Below, in pieces: positions 46,116 to 55,188 of a DNA stretch of 64,000 bases; the first letter of the stretch is position 1; every line of letters starts with the position of its first letter. The notes below the pieces were generated by a model. That model saw only the letters and a program-made list of their open reading frames with translations. It was not told the DNA's origin and ran no database searches. Both the position numbers and the translations under genes were made by a program. The stretch comes from Romeriopsis navalis LEGE 11480 (lineage in GTDB: Bacteria; Cyanobacteriota; Cyanobacteriia; Leptolyngbyales; Leptolyngbyaceae): assembly GCF_015207035.1 (NCBI RefSeq), contig NZ_JADEXQ010000004.1, forward strand, positions 1-64,000, written 5' to 3'.

Positions 46116-46270
46116 AGCGATTTGAGAAAGAGTTTTGAGTAACTTGAACGATCCTAACGAATTTTTTGGGTTGGATGCGCGATCGCAACGTTTGTTGACA
46201 GATGAATTTACTCCCCGTGGCGATTCGCCCAAGCTAGAGTGAAGATGGCTTATTCGATTGTGTTTGGGGC

Positions 46271-46942
46271 ATGGTGAATCCGTTAGATTTGGGGCCGATC
46301 GATCACACACTAGCGCTGCAGCATTTGCAACGGGCGGATCCAAAGTTAGCGCAATTGATCCAGCGCTTTGGACCCTGTGAATTGGGGCAATCGCCAGTGC
46401 GTGATTCGGTCTTGTCGGCCCTAGTGAAGTCGATTATTTTCCAGCGTATTTCAATCAAAGCGGCCAATACGGTCTATCAGCGATTTCTCGCGCTGTATCC
46501 CGGGGGATTTCCGGCGGCGACGCTAATTTTACAAACGGCTGATGCTGATTTACGGGCGATCGGTCTGCCGCCAGCCAAAGTTAGCTATCTCAAGGACTTG
46601 GCCCAGCATGTGCTCGATGGATTGCCGGCAATGTCGCAGCTAGTGGCGCTGAGCGATGCCGAAATTATTCGCATACTGACCCAAATCAAGGGAATTGGCG
46701 AATGGAGTGTTCAAATGTTGCTGATGTTTCAGCTCCAGCGGTGGGATGTGATGCCCTACGGTGATGTGGGCCTCCAACTGGCGATGCGGGATCTATACCA
46801 ACTATCCGATACTCCCAAAAAAGTGACAATGCAACCAATCACTGCATCGTGGCGACCGTATCGCACGATCGGCTGCTGGTATCTCTGGCGTAACCGAGAT
46901 GCGGCGAGCCAAGCGATTTTGGCGGCGTTTGAGCGGCAGTAG
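46271..46942 (+). CDS. DNA-3-methyladenine glycosylase II family (AlkA-like, HhH-GPD)
   Basis: A 223-residue base-excision-repair glycosylase. The helix-hairpin-helix is LTQIKGIGEWSVQMLLMF (about 137-154) and the catalytic Asp follows in MPYGDVGLQLA (about 165-170), where relatives have PxxDxG. The N-terminal AlkA-specific barrel is missing, so it belongs to the short AlkA/MAG group. These enzymes remove N3-methyladenine and related alkylated bases from DNA. It is a single gene, divergent from the small membrane protein. The catalytic residue is present, so activity is likely. Confidence 0.9.
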   Translation: MVNPLDLGPIDHTLALQHLQRADPKLAQLIQRFGPCELGQSPVRDSVLSALVKSIIFQRISIKAANTVYQRFLALYPGGFPAATLILQTADADLRAIGLPPAKVSYLKDLAQHVLDGLPAMSQLVALSDAEIIRILTQIKGIGEWSVQMLLMFQLQRWDVMPYGDVGLQLAMRDLYQLSDTPKKVTMQPITASWRPYRTIGCWYLWRNRDAASQAILAAFERQ

Positions 46943-47069
46943 CCAAATTATGCCGGCAGGCGCTAGGTTAGCAAATCACTATATATTGGTCTGCTCTGTG
47001 TGGTTCGCACCGTGTTTGCTTGTGTGGTTTACACAATGTCGGCCCGTGGTGATCACCTGACCAATGCAC

Positions 47070-47729
47070 CTAGAAAACCAGCTCTTCCTTGCCATCTGTG
47101 AAGCGGACAGAGTTGATCTTGAGGTTGGGGTTACTCGTCAGGGTTTTTTGCATACTGCCGAGTAGCGATCGTTGTTCACAGGTTGACATGGCGGTAAAGG
47201 GGCGTTTGGCATCGGGGGGCAAGCGTAGGTCAATGGTGGCTGTGCCATTGTTGACCCGAATGCGGTAGTTCTCAATTTTGAAATCCGGGCCATTGCTATT
47301 TGCGATGACTTTGCCAACGACCTCGTTGGGGGCATCATTTTGGGGCACAGTCACTTTTTGGGCCACGAAGTCTTCACATTGGTTATCCAGCCGGTAGACC
47401 GTAATTTCTTGCTGACTGCTGCTTGCCGCGATTTGCTTCACGGGTGATGTTTGCGGTGCTGGGGCTGGGGATTTGGTGGCCGGAATGCTCTGGTTTGGTG
47501 CGGTATTGCCGGGAGCTTTGGCTTGAGTCGTCGGTGACTTTTCTGACTTCGGACTGGCCGACTCCCGAGGCTGAGGCGAACTCGATGGACTGGCTACGAC
47601 GCCAGGACTCGCCGGTGCGCTGGCCGTCTCGTTACTCGACTCAGTGTTGGTATTGGGGGGGGCAGAACCGCAGGCAGTGATACTGAGGAGCATCACGCTG
47701 GTGATCGACCATTGAAGGAGTTGTTTCAT
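47070..47729 (-). CDS. GerMN-domain lipoprotein
   Basis: A 219-residue lipoprotein with lipobox SITAC (acylated Cys about residue 20). A Ser/Pro/Ala/Thr-rich linker spans about 22-105. The C-terminal GerMN (sporulation/spore germination) domain begins at QEITVYRLDNQCED and includes VIANSNGPDFKIENYRIRVNNGTATIDLRLPP. Such domains occur on periplasmic wall-associated lipoproteins across bacteria; here they cannot relate to sporulation. Role unknown. The gene is divergent from mgtE and separated by about 260 bases. Confidence 0.85.
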   Translation of the reverse strand: MKQLLQWSITSVMLLSITACGSAPPNTNTESSNETASAPASPGVVASPSSSPQPRESASPKSEKSPTTQAKAPGNTAPNQSIPATKSPAPAPQTSPVKQIAASSSQQEITVYRLDNQCEDFVAQKVTVPQNDAPNEVVGKVIANSNGPDFKIENYRIRVNNGTATIDLRLPPDAKRPFTAMSTCEQRSLLGSMQKTLTSNPNLKINSVRFTDGKEELVF

Positions 47730-47941
47730 GGCTAACTATCTAACCTCAAAGATCAGTTTATCTAACTACAAAAGATCGAGATTTGATTTCTCGATTATGC
47801 CGATTTTAATTGTGGATTGGTGTATTCCGAAGTAGCATAGTCTCAGCGGTATGCCTGATTAAATATACCGATGTTCTTTTTTGCGTAATCCCCAATGGAC
47901 CACCATAGTCCATCACCTCATCGTTGTTACCTCCGATAGCG

Positions 47942-47966
47942 GCCGGGAACTGCTAGTTCTCCCGGC
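47942..47966 (+). promoter_or_regulatory. Strong hairpin in the mgtE leader
   Basis: GCCGGGA pairs with TCCCGGC and ACT with AGT inside. It ends 22 bases before the mgtE ATG, just upstream of the ribosome-binding site GGAG (47979-47982). It does not match an M-box magnesium riboswitch, but could affect translation. Confidence 0.5.
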
Positions 47967-47988
47967 GCGTGGGAGATAGGAGTTTGGT

Positions 47989-49344
47989 ATGTTGACACAG
48001 ACAGGGCTAATCTCGCTAGCCGAGGTTACAGATTTAAATCAGCTCAAGTTAGAGCTGAGCGAAGTGCCAGCAATTGATGTTGGTGATTATATTGAAGACT
48101 TGCCGGAGGAACGCCGGGCGATCGCGTTTCGTCTGTTGAATAAAGGTAAGGCGACGGAAGTATTCGAATATCTTGAGCCAGACGTTCGCGAAGCCTTGAT
48201 TGGTTCCCTGAACGATGGTCAAGTACATCAGCTAATTGAAGAAATGAGTCCGGACGATCGGGCGGAGCTATTTGATGAATTGCCAGCAGGGGTGGTGCGG
48301 CGGCTGATTCAGGGGTTGAGCCTGGCGGAGCGTCACGCCACCGCGATGATTTTGGGGTATCCCGAAGGCACCGCTGGTCGTGTCATGACCACCGAATATG
48401 TGCGCTTGCAGGAGGGGTTGACGGTGCTCCAGGCGCTCGAAAAAATTCGGCGACTGGACCGTGATAAGGAAACCATCTACTACGCCTACGTTACGGACAA
48501 TAACCGTAAATTGCGGAGTGTGGTATCGCTGCGTCAATTGTTGTTTTCGCTGCCAGATGCCCAAATTCAAGATATTGCTAGCGATCGGCTCATCCGGGTG
48601 CGCACCGATACGCCCCAGGAAGAAGCGGCCCAGGTGATGATGCGCTATGACTTGATTGCGGTGCCGGTGGTCGATAGCGAAGATCGTCTGGTGGGGATTG
48701 TCACCATTGATGACATGGTGGATGTCCTGGAAGAGGAGGCCACCGAGGATATTCAAAAGATTGCCGGTGTGACAGGGGGCGATGAATCGTCGCTGTCACC
48801 CCCATTGCAAAAGCTGCGGAATCGTTTGCCCTGGCTCTTGGGGATTATGGGGTTATATATTGGTGCGTCGAGTTCTATTTCACCGTTTCAGAGCACGATC
48901 GCCAAAGTGCCAGTGTTGGCTGTGGTGATGCCGTTGTTTTCCAATACTGGTGGTACGGTGGGCATTCAGGCCTTGACAGTGACAATTCGATCGCTGGGCG
49001 TGGGGGAAGTGACACCCGAAGATACCTGGGAGATTTTGAAGCGTGAGTTGCAAGCGGGTCTGGGTACGGCTTTTTCCCTGGGTGGGACGATGGTCTTACT
49101 CTCATTGATTTGGACAAAACCGGAGGAGCGTTGGGTGGCTTTGGTTGCCGGGGTCGTGATGTCGATTAATTCGCTGGTGGCTGTGACCTTGGGGACCTTG
49201 CTACCGATCGGTCTCAAACGGCTTAATCTTGACCCGGCGTTGGTCAGTGGGCCGCTGGTCACAACGATGCTCGACACGATCGGGTTTATCTTGTTTCTGA
49301 CGATGATTACCGTCAGTTTGAATATTTTGGGTGCGCCGGTGTAG
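47989..49344 (+). CDS. mgtE: Magnesium transporter MgtE
   Basis: A 451-residue MgtE channel. The cytosolic N domain (about 25-130) contains EYLEPDVREALIGSLNDGQVHQLIEEMSPDDRAELFDELP-type helical repeats. Two CBS domains follow (about 135-255), including GRVMTTEYVRL and LVGIVTIDDMVDVLEEE. The pore domain of five helices (about 280-450) includes the selectivity-loop part NTGGTVGIQAL. In the family the cytosolic part senses Mg2+ and gates the channel. The start is backed by GGAG 7 bases upstream. Confidence is high. Confidence 0.96.
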   Translation: MLTQTGLISLAEVTDLNQLKLELSEVPAIDVGDYIEDLPEERRAIAFRLLNKGKATEVFEYLEPDVREALIGSLNDGQVHQLIEEMSPDDRAELFDELPAGVVRRLIQGLSLAERHATAMILGYPEGTAGRVMTTEYVRLQEGLTVLQALEKIRRLDRDKETIYYAYVTDNNRKLRSVVSLRQLLFSLPDAQIQDIASDRLIRVRTDTPQEEAAQVMMRYDLIAVPVVDSEDRLVGIVTIDDMVDVLEEEATEDIQKIAGVTGGDESSLSPPLQKLRNRLPWLLGIMGLYIGASSSISPFQSTIAKVPVLAVVMPLFSNTGGTVGIQALTVTIRSLGVGEVTPEDTWEILKRELQAGLGTAFSLGGTMVLLSLIWTKPEERWVALVAGVVMSINSLVAVTLGTLLPIGLKRLNLDPALVSGPLVTTMLDTIGFILFLTMITVSLNILGAPV

Positions 49345-49364
49345 CTTGCAAATTCTAGAGTTGG

Positions 49365-49655
49365 CTAATTTAGCTGTATCAGTTTGATGCGGATGCAGGG
49401 TGTTAGCGCATGATTCAGACTCATTTGTTCACCGGAAGCACGTTTGACGATGACGGAGCCACGGGCAGTCACGCTCATGATTTGAATAAGTTCACCCAGC
49501 ACGATTCCCGATCGGCATAATTCGCGATCCTCCAAGCTGACGACATGTCCCATCATGCCAACGTTTGTCTGTTGGAGGGAGAGCTCTTGGGCTGTCAGTT
49601 GCGATCTGTCAGACGCGACATCCGTCATTGACTGTACTGGATGATGATTTCCCAT
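49365..49655 (-). CDS. FeoA-like small protein
   Basis: A 96-residue protein. After about 30 variable residues it has an SH3-like FeoA layout: GMMGHVVSLEDRELCRSGIV, LGELIQIMS, RGSVIVKRASGEQMSLNHAL and a last strand CIRIKLI. FeoA proteins assist the ferrous iron transporter FeoB, but no feoB is nearby, so this is a solitary member. It lies head to head with the futA-like gene at 50084 across a 428-base gap, near other iron-linked genes, consistent with iron regulation. The family match is by pattern and moderate. Confidence 0.65.
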   Translation of the reverse strand: MGNHHPVQSMTDVASDRSQLTAQELSLQQTNVGMMGHVVSLEDRELCRSGIVLGELIQIMSVTARGSVIVKRASGEQMSLNHALTPCIRIKLIQLN

Positions 49656-50083
49656 ATCTCACCTTGTTGGGGCTGCGAGTTGTCTGATCGGCCAACGATT
49701 TGTCCGGTCAATTAATTGATTTAGAGTCGCAGCTTCCACTATAAACTATTGCTATCTATTCTGATAAATTTGGTTCGAGAAATCAAATAGAAAATCAATA
49801 TGCGAAGGCTAATGTCATATGCCTCGAGGCAGTTTATTCGATGGCATTTGTATAGATAGTATGCAATAGAGCTATTTGGATTGATTTAAAGCAGATGTAT
49901 AGATTCATTAGAATCATTAGAATTGCAAAGTTATCTCAATAAATGACTTTACAGGAAGTGGCCTCGCGATCTATGCTTTTTTTAATTTATTGATAATTAG
50001 TTTCAATTGATTTGAAACGTCACGGTTCGGCTACTACGCAGTACTGGGTCGTTTGGGTATTCGACGCTTAAGGTTTTAATGCA
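49656..50083. promoter_or_regulatory. Divergent upstream region with candidate Fur-like and palindromic sites
   Basis: No gene is visible. CATTAGAATCATTAGAAT (49906-49923) is a perfect 9-base tandem repeat with Fur-like hexamers. TTGATAATTAGTTTCAATTG (49990-50009) is similarly A/T-rich, and GTTTCAATTGATTTGAAAC (50000-50018) is a 7-5-7 perfect palindrome, 65 bases before the futA ATG. Regulation by Fur is suggested, not shown. Confidence 0.45.
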
Positions 50084-51142
50084 ATGGGAATTACGAGACG
50101 AACGTTTTTGACGTCAGGTGCTGCCTTTAGTGCGGTGGCGGCCCATGAGTTGATGGGTTCGCGGCTTGGTTTTGCACGTGATAAGGTTGTTAACCTTTAT
50201 TCCGCACGTCACTATCCATCTGATGCCAAGATCTACGATGGCTTCTTCAAGCAGACTGGGATTAAGGTCAATCTGGTTGAATCCAAGTCGAAAAATCTCA
50301 TTGAGCGAATTAAGAGTGAAGGCAGCAATAGCCCGGCAGATGTCCTGATCACGGTCGATGCTGGGAACCTCTGGAAAGCCGAGGAAGCGGGATTGATGCA
50401 GTCGATCGACTCTGACGTGTTGAAGGATAAAATTCCCGAATCACTGAGATCGTCGAACGGCACTTGGTATGGTTTCACCAAACGTGCGCGCATCCTGATC
50501 TACAACAAGTCCAGTTTCGATCCGACGTCGATCGAAAGTTACGAAGATTTGGCCGAGAGTCGGATGAAGGGCAAAATTCTCATTCGCTCCTCTAGCAATA
50601 TTTATAACCAGTCCCTGATTGGCTCAATTCTCGCGGCCCATGGGGAAAAGGATACTGAGGCGTGGCTCAAAGGCTTCGTCGATAATTTTGCCCGCAAGCC
50701 GCAGGGCAATGACACGGCCCAAATTCGTGCAGTGGCAGCGGGACTGGGGGATGTGGCCATTGCCAACAGTTACTATGTTGCACGTCTGGCTCGCTCGAAA
50801 AAGCGCAAGGACCGCGAAGTCTATAAGCGCATCGGGATTATTTTCCCGAACCAAAAGGGTGAGCATAATCGTGGCACCCATGTGAATATCAGCGGGGCTG
50901 CCGTTGCCAAGAATTCCCCGAACAAGGAAGCGGCGATTCAGTTCTTGGAGTATCTCACTACGCTCGAAGCTCAGGAAATCTTTGCTAATAGCAACAATGA
51001 ATATCCCGTCATCCCGGGTGCCGAGAAAAACTCCGTGCTGAAGGGTTTTGGTTCGTTTAAGCAAGATAAGCTCAATGCCGAAGTCTTCGCTTCTAACAAT
51101 CAAAAAGCCTTGATGCTGATGGACCGCGTTGGTTGGAAATAA
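50084..51142 (+). CDS. futA: Ferric-iron-binding protein FutA/IdiA type
   Basis: A 352-residue periplasmic Fe3+-binding protein. The N-terminus has a twin-arginine signal (TRRTFLTSGAAFSAVAAHELMG). The body matches FutA/IdiA: VVNLYSARHYPSDAKIYDGF (iron-site His/Tyr), ADVLITVDAGNLWKAEEAGL, IRAVAAGLGDVAIANSYYVARL with the tandem Tyr ligands and GIIFPNQKGEHNRGTHVNISG. In cyanobacteria these proteins feed a FutB/FutC ABC importer and protect photosystem II under iron limitation. The importer subunits are not here. A terminator follows at 51189-51229. Confidence 0.93.
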   Translation: MGITRRTFLTSGAAFSAVAAHELMGSRLGFARDKVVNLYSARHYPSDAKIYDGFFKQTGIKVNLVESKSKNLIERIKSEGSNSPADVLITVDAGNLWKAEEAGLMQSIDSDVLKDKIPESLRSSNGTWYGFTKRARILIYNKSSFDPTSIESYEDLAESRMKGKILIRSSSNIYNQSLIGSILAAHGEKDTEAWLKGFVDNFARKPQGNDTAQIRAVAAGLGDVAIANSYYVARLARSKKRKDREVYKRIGIIFPNQKGEHNRGTHVNISGAAVAKNSPNKEAAIQFLEYLTTLEAQEIFANSNNEYPVIPGAEKNSVLKGFGSFKQDKLNAEVFASNNQKALMLMDRVGWK

Positions 51143-51188
51143 ACCCACCAGGCGGTCAAACGACTCCTAATTTTGATTACCTCACAGT

Positions 51189-51229
51189 AATAAAGACGAT
51201 TTGATGGTTTGAGTCCCCATCAAGTCGCC
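51189..51229 (+). terminator. Terminator of the futA-like gene
   Basis: GACGATTTGATGG pairs with CCATCAAGTCGCC with small imperfections, followed by TTTTTCTT. It lies about 50 bases after the stop codon. Confidence 0.85.
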
Positions 51230-51287
51230 TTTTTCTTGGCCAAATTTTACGCGTTAGCGGCATTCCTGCATCACGCGTTATGGTCTA

Positions 51288-52052
51288 CTAAGTTGCAGCC
51301 AATTGGTTAATGGCGGTCTCTAATGCTTCACGGGTTTCGATCCTTTGGGGCAATTGATAGTAGCGATCGATAAAGGTTTGGTTGGGGCCAGTCAGCGATA
51401 CGCGATACCAATATTCATCCTTGTCTTTAAGATTGACAAACTCCCAGCCGAGCAAAGATTCCGTCTCTTCATCGCGAATCTCTTCGATTTCGCCTTTGGC
51501 TTGGGATGCCACTTTCTGGCGGAAGTCTTGAGCGGTAAATCCTGGTGGCGCTTGGGTACAGTTATTTCCACAAGGTTCCCCACCGGCTTGATTTAGCACA
51601 AACCCACCTGTCGTTGAGGGTGATGGACTGGGTGTGGGCGATGGACTCAGGGGCGTTGATGGACTCGGGTTAGGAGCGAGGCTGGGCGATGGACTCGGGC
51701 TAGGTGCGGATGATGGATTCGGTGATGGCTGGACCATGGGGACCTGGGGCACGATCGGGGTCGATCTAACGGTCGGAATCGGTGGGCTAATTTGCCGTTG
51801 AATTAACCGGGATTGTGGCGTTGGCCCGAGCGACTTGGGGGCGATCGGCACTTGAGGCGATGGCTTTAACTTAGGTTGTGGCGTCGGTGTTGGCGTTGGT
51901 GTCGGTAGCGATGATATGCGGACTGATTTTGGCGCAGTTTTGGGTTTGGACTGGGTTGCGGGCAACGGTAACAGCATTAAACCAGCATGAACTGCCGCTG
52001 CGACAAGCATCGCTACCTTGAAATTCAAATAGCTGACTAAAAAGTTAGGCAT
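51288..52052 (-). CDS. TonB-like proline-rich membrane-anchored protein
   Basis: About 254 residues. A short N-terminal anchor (FKVAMLVAAAVHAGLMLLPLP, about 10-31) is followed by a long Pro/Ser/Thr-rich spacer (about 35-150, with PTPTPTP and SPSPSPS repeats) and a C-terminal domain of about 100 residues (TAQDFRQKVASQAKGEIEEI, LGWEFVNLKDKDEYWYRVSLTG). The topology is that of TonB: inner-membrane anchor, periplasm-spanning stalk and small end domain, though the end domain lacks clear TonB motifs. It lies between the ferric-binding protein and the porin. Function in iron or envelope transport is inferred. Confidence 0.65.
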   Translation of the reverse strand: MPNFLVSYLNFKVAMLVAAAVHAGLMLLPLPATQSKPKTAPKSVRISSLPTPTPTPTPQPKLKPSPQVPIAPKSLGPTPQSRLIQRQISPPIPTVRSTPIVPQVPMVQPSPNPSSAPSPSPSPSLAPNPSPSTPLSPSPTPSPSPSTTGGFVLNQAGGEPCGNNCTQAPPGFTAQDFRQKVASQAKGEIEEIRDEETESLLGWEFVNLKDKDEYWYRVSLTGPNQTFIDRYYQLPQRIETREALETAINQLAAT

Positions 52053-52134
52053 CACGAATCAGATCAGTCATACATTGAACAGTACTTGAGGCTTAAAACC
52101 TTGTCTCAAAATATCTATTTCCAAAACAGTTTAA

Positions 52135-52190
52135 GGGTGAGCTTTCGGGTGCAATTTTCAGTCAAATAACTGAACCCCAAAAGCCCACCC
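52135..52190 (-). terminator. Large hairpin, probable porin-gene terminator
   Basis: On the minus strand GGGTGGGCTTTTGGGGT pairs with ACCCGAAAGCTCACCC (small bulges), with an inner TTCAG/CTGAA stem; TTAAACTGTTTTGG follows. It lies about 55 bases past the porin stop. Confidence 0.7.
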
Positions 52191-52243
52191 CGTAGATTGA
52201 CTAATCGATTCAACTCAAGGTTGATTCAATTAATCGAATACAA

Positions 52244-53839
52244 CTAGAACTTGAAGGTCGTCCGAATCGTACCGACAAAGATTGTGTCGTTACTGTTGTT
52301 ATGCTCTGGGTTGAAGATTACTGCCAAACCAGGGGTAATCAAGATTTTCTTGTTCAGCTTGTACTTATAGAAAGCTTCCAAGTGATAGGAAGTATCGTTA
52401 TCACCGTTATTAACCGGGCGAACGAGACCACCACCAGTACTAGTAACTTTCGGCGGCATACCAAACATTAAACCGAGCGTGTTACCCTTCGAACCAAAGT
52501 CATTCGCGGCCAGCCATGCCATCCAGTTCGTGACTGTCGCTTCGCCAGTTCCACCAACGACCTGATCAGCTAGCTGTACGCCGTACCAACCACCGACTTC
52601 AAGCTGCTTGTTCAGCTTATAACGTGCCTGGGCCGCAATTTCATTCGTCCGAGTGGCCGAGCCATTACCAAATGGCCGACGAGCAAAGCCACTACCCATG
52701 CTGGCAGTAACATTCACATCACCAGCCTGGTAGTAAGCATGACCATAGCTCACACCCACTGTCAGATTTTTAATTGGCTTCGCAACGAGCTGCACAATGG
52801 CCTTATTGCTACCGTCGAACAGACCTTGCTTATCAACCGGCAGGTTGCTGGAACGATCGGTGATATAACCCGCTTCCAAGCTAAACATCTTATTGAACTT
52901 GTAGCGAGCACTGATGCCTGCCCCACCTGTACCACCGGGACGAATATTGGGGGTGAACCGGCCATAACGCGTAATCGCACCACTACCACTACTGCCAAAC
53001 GGCGTCACACGTGTGACATAGCCATTATGGAAAGAAGCCGAAGCCGCATCAACCTGGATTTTCAAGCGCTCGCCAACCGGGAAACGATAGTACAGCTTCG
53101 ACACAGTCACGTTATTACCGCTGTCACCATCAAAGCCCAAACGTGTCATGTTGGTCCCGGATGCACCACTAAAGGAGGGTGTATTACGGGCTTGCAAACG
53201 CACACGCAGGCGATCCTTACCGGTAAAGCTCGATTCGAGGTTTAAGCGAGCGCGATTGGTAAAGATCGTCTGATCATCCAGATCAGCCCCAGAGCCATCG
53301 GCTCTTTCATCCCCCAACAAACCGGAAATCGCAAACAGGACTTCGCCCTTGAGCTTGGTGGTCGTAGAGAATTGCTGCTTTTCGAGGGTGGCAGTTTTGG
53401 CTTCCACGGCATCAACCCGACCCCGCAGGGTGGCCAACTCTGCAGCGAAGTCTTCTTGGAGCTTTTGTAGAGTGGCTAAATCTTGCTTCGAGGCCATATC
53501 ATTGGTCGCGGCCGCGATTAATTCATTGACCCGATCCATACAAGCATTGAGGCCAGCGGCAAACTCATAACGCGTCATTGCCCGGTTGCCACGGTAGGTC
53601 TTATCCGGATAACCCGCGATACAACCGTAGCGTTCAACAAGCGACTGCAATGCTTGGAAAGCCCAATCTGTCGGGCGAACATCCGAAAGCTGTGAAACGG
53701 ATGTGACTGAAGCCATTGATTCAGCCGGCTGATCTAATTCCGCTACTGTCAGCTCAGTCGCTTGAGCATTGGGGGCGATTAAAGCCACAGCAGTCAGGGT
53801 CGGCGCAACGAGTGCCCACTTCAAAATCGAATAATTCAT
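52244..53839 (-). CDS. SLH-OprB-type outer membrane porin
   Basis: A 531-residue porin. Signal peptide 1-27 (cleavage after AQA). An SLH domain follows (about 45-115; LSDVRPTDWAFQALQSLVERYGCIAGYPD, RYEFAAGLNACMDRV), then a coiled coil (about 115-160) and a C-terminal beta-barrel of the OprB-related cyanobacterial family with alternating hydrophobic strands ending in TIRTTFKF (terminal Phe). The SLH domain binds peptidoglycan-linked polysaccharide, anchoring the outer membrane. Relatives are abundant in cyanobacteria, and some are annotated as iron-uptake porins. The neighbours (futA, a TonB-like gene) fit that. The upstream region is A/T-rich. Confidence 0.92.
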   Translation of the reverse strand: MNYSILKWALVAPTLTAVALIAPNAQATELTVAELDQPAESMASVTSVSQLSDVRPTDWAFQALQSLVERYGCIAGYPDKTYRGNRAMTRYEFAAGLNACMDRVNELIAAATNDMASKQDLATLQKLQEDFAAELATLRGRVDAVEAKTATLEKQQFSTTTKLKGEVLFAISGLLGDERADGSGADLDDQTIFTNRARLNLESSFTGKDRLRVRLQARNTPSFSGASGTNMTRLGFDGDSGNNVTVSKLYYRFPVGERLKIQVDAASASFHNGYVTRVTPFGSSGSGAITRYGRFTPNIRPGGTGGAGISARYKFNKMFSLEAGYITDRSSNLPVDKQGLFDGSNKAIVQLVAKPIKNLTVGVSYGHAYYQAGDVNVTASMGSGFARRPFGNGSATRTNEIAAQARYKLNKQLEVGGWYGVQLADQVVGGTGEATVTNWMAWLAANDFGSKGNTLGLMFGMPPKVTSTGGGLVRPVNNGDNDTSYHLEAFYKYKLNKKILITPGLAVIFNPEHNNSNDTIFVGTIRTTFKF

Positions 53840-54462
53840 TTCTAACCTTCACACCAAAAATATGTCTATTTGAACTTTACCTTATTAGAATCTTTTGTCA
53901 ACAAATATATTGCAAGTGATATTTTGTGGGGTAGTGTTTGGCTGTTGCTAGGGCAGACCAAAACGGTGGTAATCCCCAATTCTTCCGTGTTGTGAAACTT
54001 TAAAACTCCCGTTTTGCTTGATTTTTGGCCTTGCTCTCCACTGCTACATTCATCTTGAGCGCAAAGTCAATTAATTGAAATAGGGATTGAAGATGGTTGC
54101 AATAGAGATTAATGAATTAAGAATCTATAGCGGTTGTGCTATGCATAGATTGCCAGTCTAAAGCAAATAGATCCTAGCTGAATATTGTCGGTGCCTTATG
54201 ATGCCCCGCAACCCTGCATATGAGTGTTGCCGTGAGGATCAATTTGGAGTCACGACTAAATTTTGAATACCCGGCATTATCGTTTGGGTGAACTGTTGAG
54301 TCGAATGGTCTGATGATGGTGAAATTACTGAATTGTGTGCTATCGCTGACGATGAGCCACCAAATCACAATATCTAGGTTATAGTGGAGCAGACTAAGGT
54401 TGTTAAAATCACATAGTTTCCCCACGTAGCATATTCACCACTTGGTGCCGTTGCGGGAATAA
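53840..54462. other. Gene-poor stretch upstream of the porin
   Basis: About 620 bases: the porin promoter region, then sequence without a convincing gene. A minus frame of 83 codons (54174-54425) has no recognisable content. It merges into the Uma2 relic that follows. Confidence 0.5.
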
Positions 54463-54675
54463 GTATCATGTGAAGCCATTATCTCGCTAAATAAACCGTC
54501 ACCTCTACAAGTCGTTGGAGTGGCGTGTGAATCGCCAAAATCGACTAAATACTCTGTCTGCTTGGCAGAATATGCGGCATTAGGTATTCCCGAATATTGG
54601 AAAATTAACCCTTTTGAGATACAGCCTTGCGACTGTGTCTTGCTTGAAGGACGGTCAATGCGGCAAATTTGCTGA
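54463..54675 (+). pseudogene. Decayed Uma2-family (DUF820) endonuclease gene
   Basis: In one plus-strand frame (codons from 54463) the translation reads SLNKPSPLQVVGVACESPKS, then TKYSVCLAEYAALGIPEYW and KINPFEIQPCDCVLLEG before a TGA at 54673. It matches the core of Uma2/DUF820 proteins, normally LVVEVVSESTKSTDYRxK, then EYAALGIPEYWIVDP. The frame is stopped upstream (TAA at 54460) with no start, the usual N-terminal half is absent and it stops before the family's C-terminus, so it is a fragment. Uma2 genes are very common in cyanobacteria and their nuclease role is only predicted. Confidence 0.75.
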
Positions 54676-54918
54676 ATATTTTATGGATGCGTTTGTCCAT
54701 AGTATTTCCACTAAGTGTCGTCTACGTCACAGGTTTGTCACCGTTTTGGGTCTTACGATTAGATCTTAGAACCCGCTCTAATTTGATGTGCTCATTTTTG
54801 GGCCATCGAGCTGACCTTAAGCTCCGGCTTAACTAAGGTTAACCATTTCCCCACGACTTCCTGACATTATTTTGTTAGCGTGGGAATAATTAAAATTGAA
54901 TTGTGTGTAAGTTTAACT

Positions 54919-55131
54919 ATGAATATCCATTTGAACCACCAGGAAACTTCCAACTTTACGATGTCATTGTCAGAGTTAGAGGCTGCATTGGACGCCGCCC
55001 TGAATCTTTGCAAGGCAATCTGCCAGCGTAAAGGCATGGAATCGAAAGAATATTTGCGCGCTTGGCGTATGGCAGAAGAAGTGAAAGCGGAAATCATGTC
55101 GCGTTGCTCAAGTCACGTTTGTCCGCTGTAG
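54919..55131 (+). CDS. Hypothetical small protein
   Basis: A 70-residue protein from MNIHLNHQETSN; an ATG at 54880 adds 13 unlikely residues. It is helical, with SLSELEAALDAALNLCKAIC and EYLRAWRMAEEVKAEIM, and four cysteines, two of them close to the C-terminus. The sequence has coding character and ends cleanly before a minus-strand gene. No family is recognised and a role cannot be inferred. Confidence 0.5.
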   Translation: MNIHLNHQETSNFTMSLSELEAALDAALNLCKAICQRKGMESKEYLRAWRMAEEVKAEIMSRCSSHVCPL

Positions 55132-55188
55132 CGTGATTTGAAATGGCGGTTTAATTGGACGCAAATGGTCCAAATCGATGCGGCGGGG

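Noticed and set aside
47730-47988. M-box magnesium riboswitch before mgtE
   Set aside because: The conserved M-box core is absent; only a simple hairpin is present.
54174-54425. 83-codon minus frame beside the Uma2 relic
   Set aside because: No family character; the relic lies on the other strand and further down.
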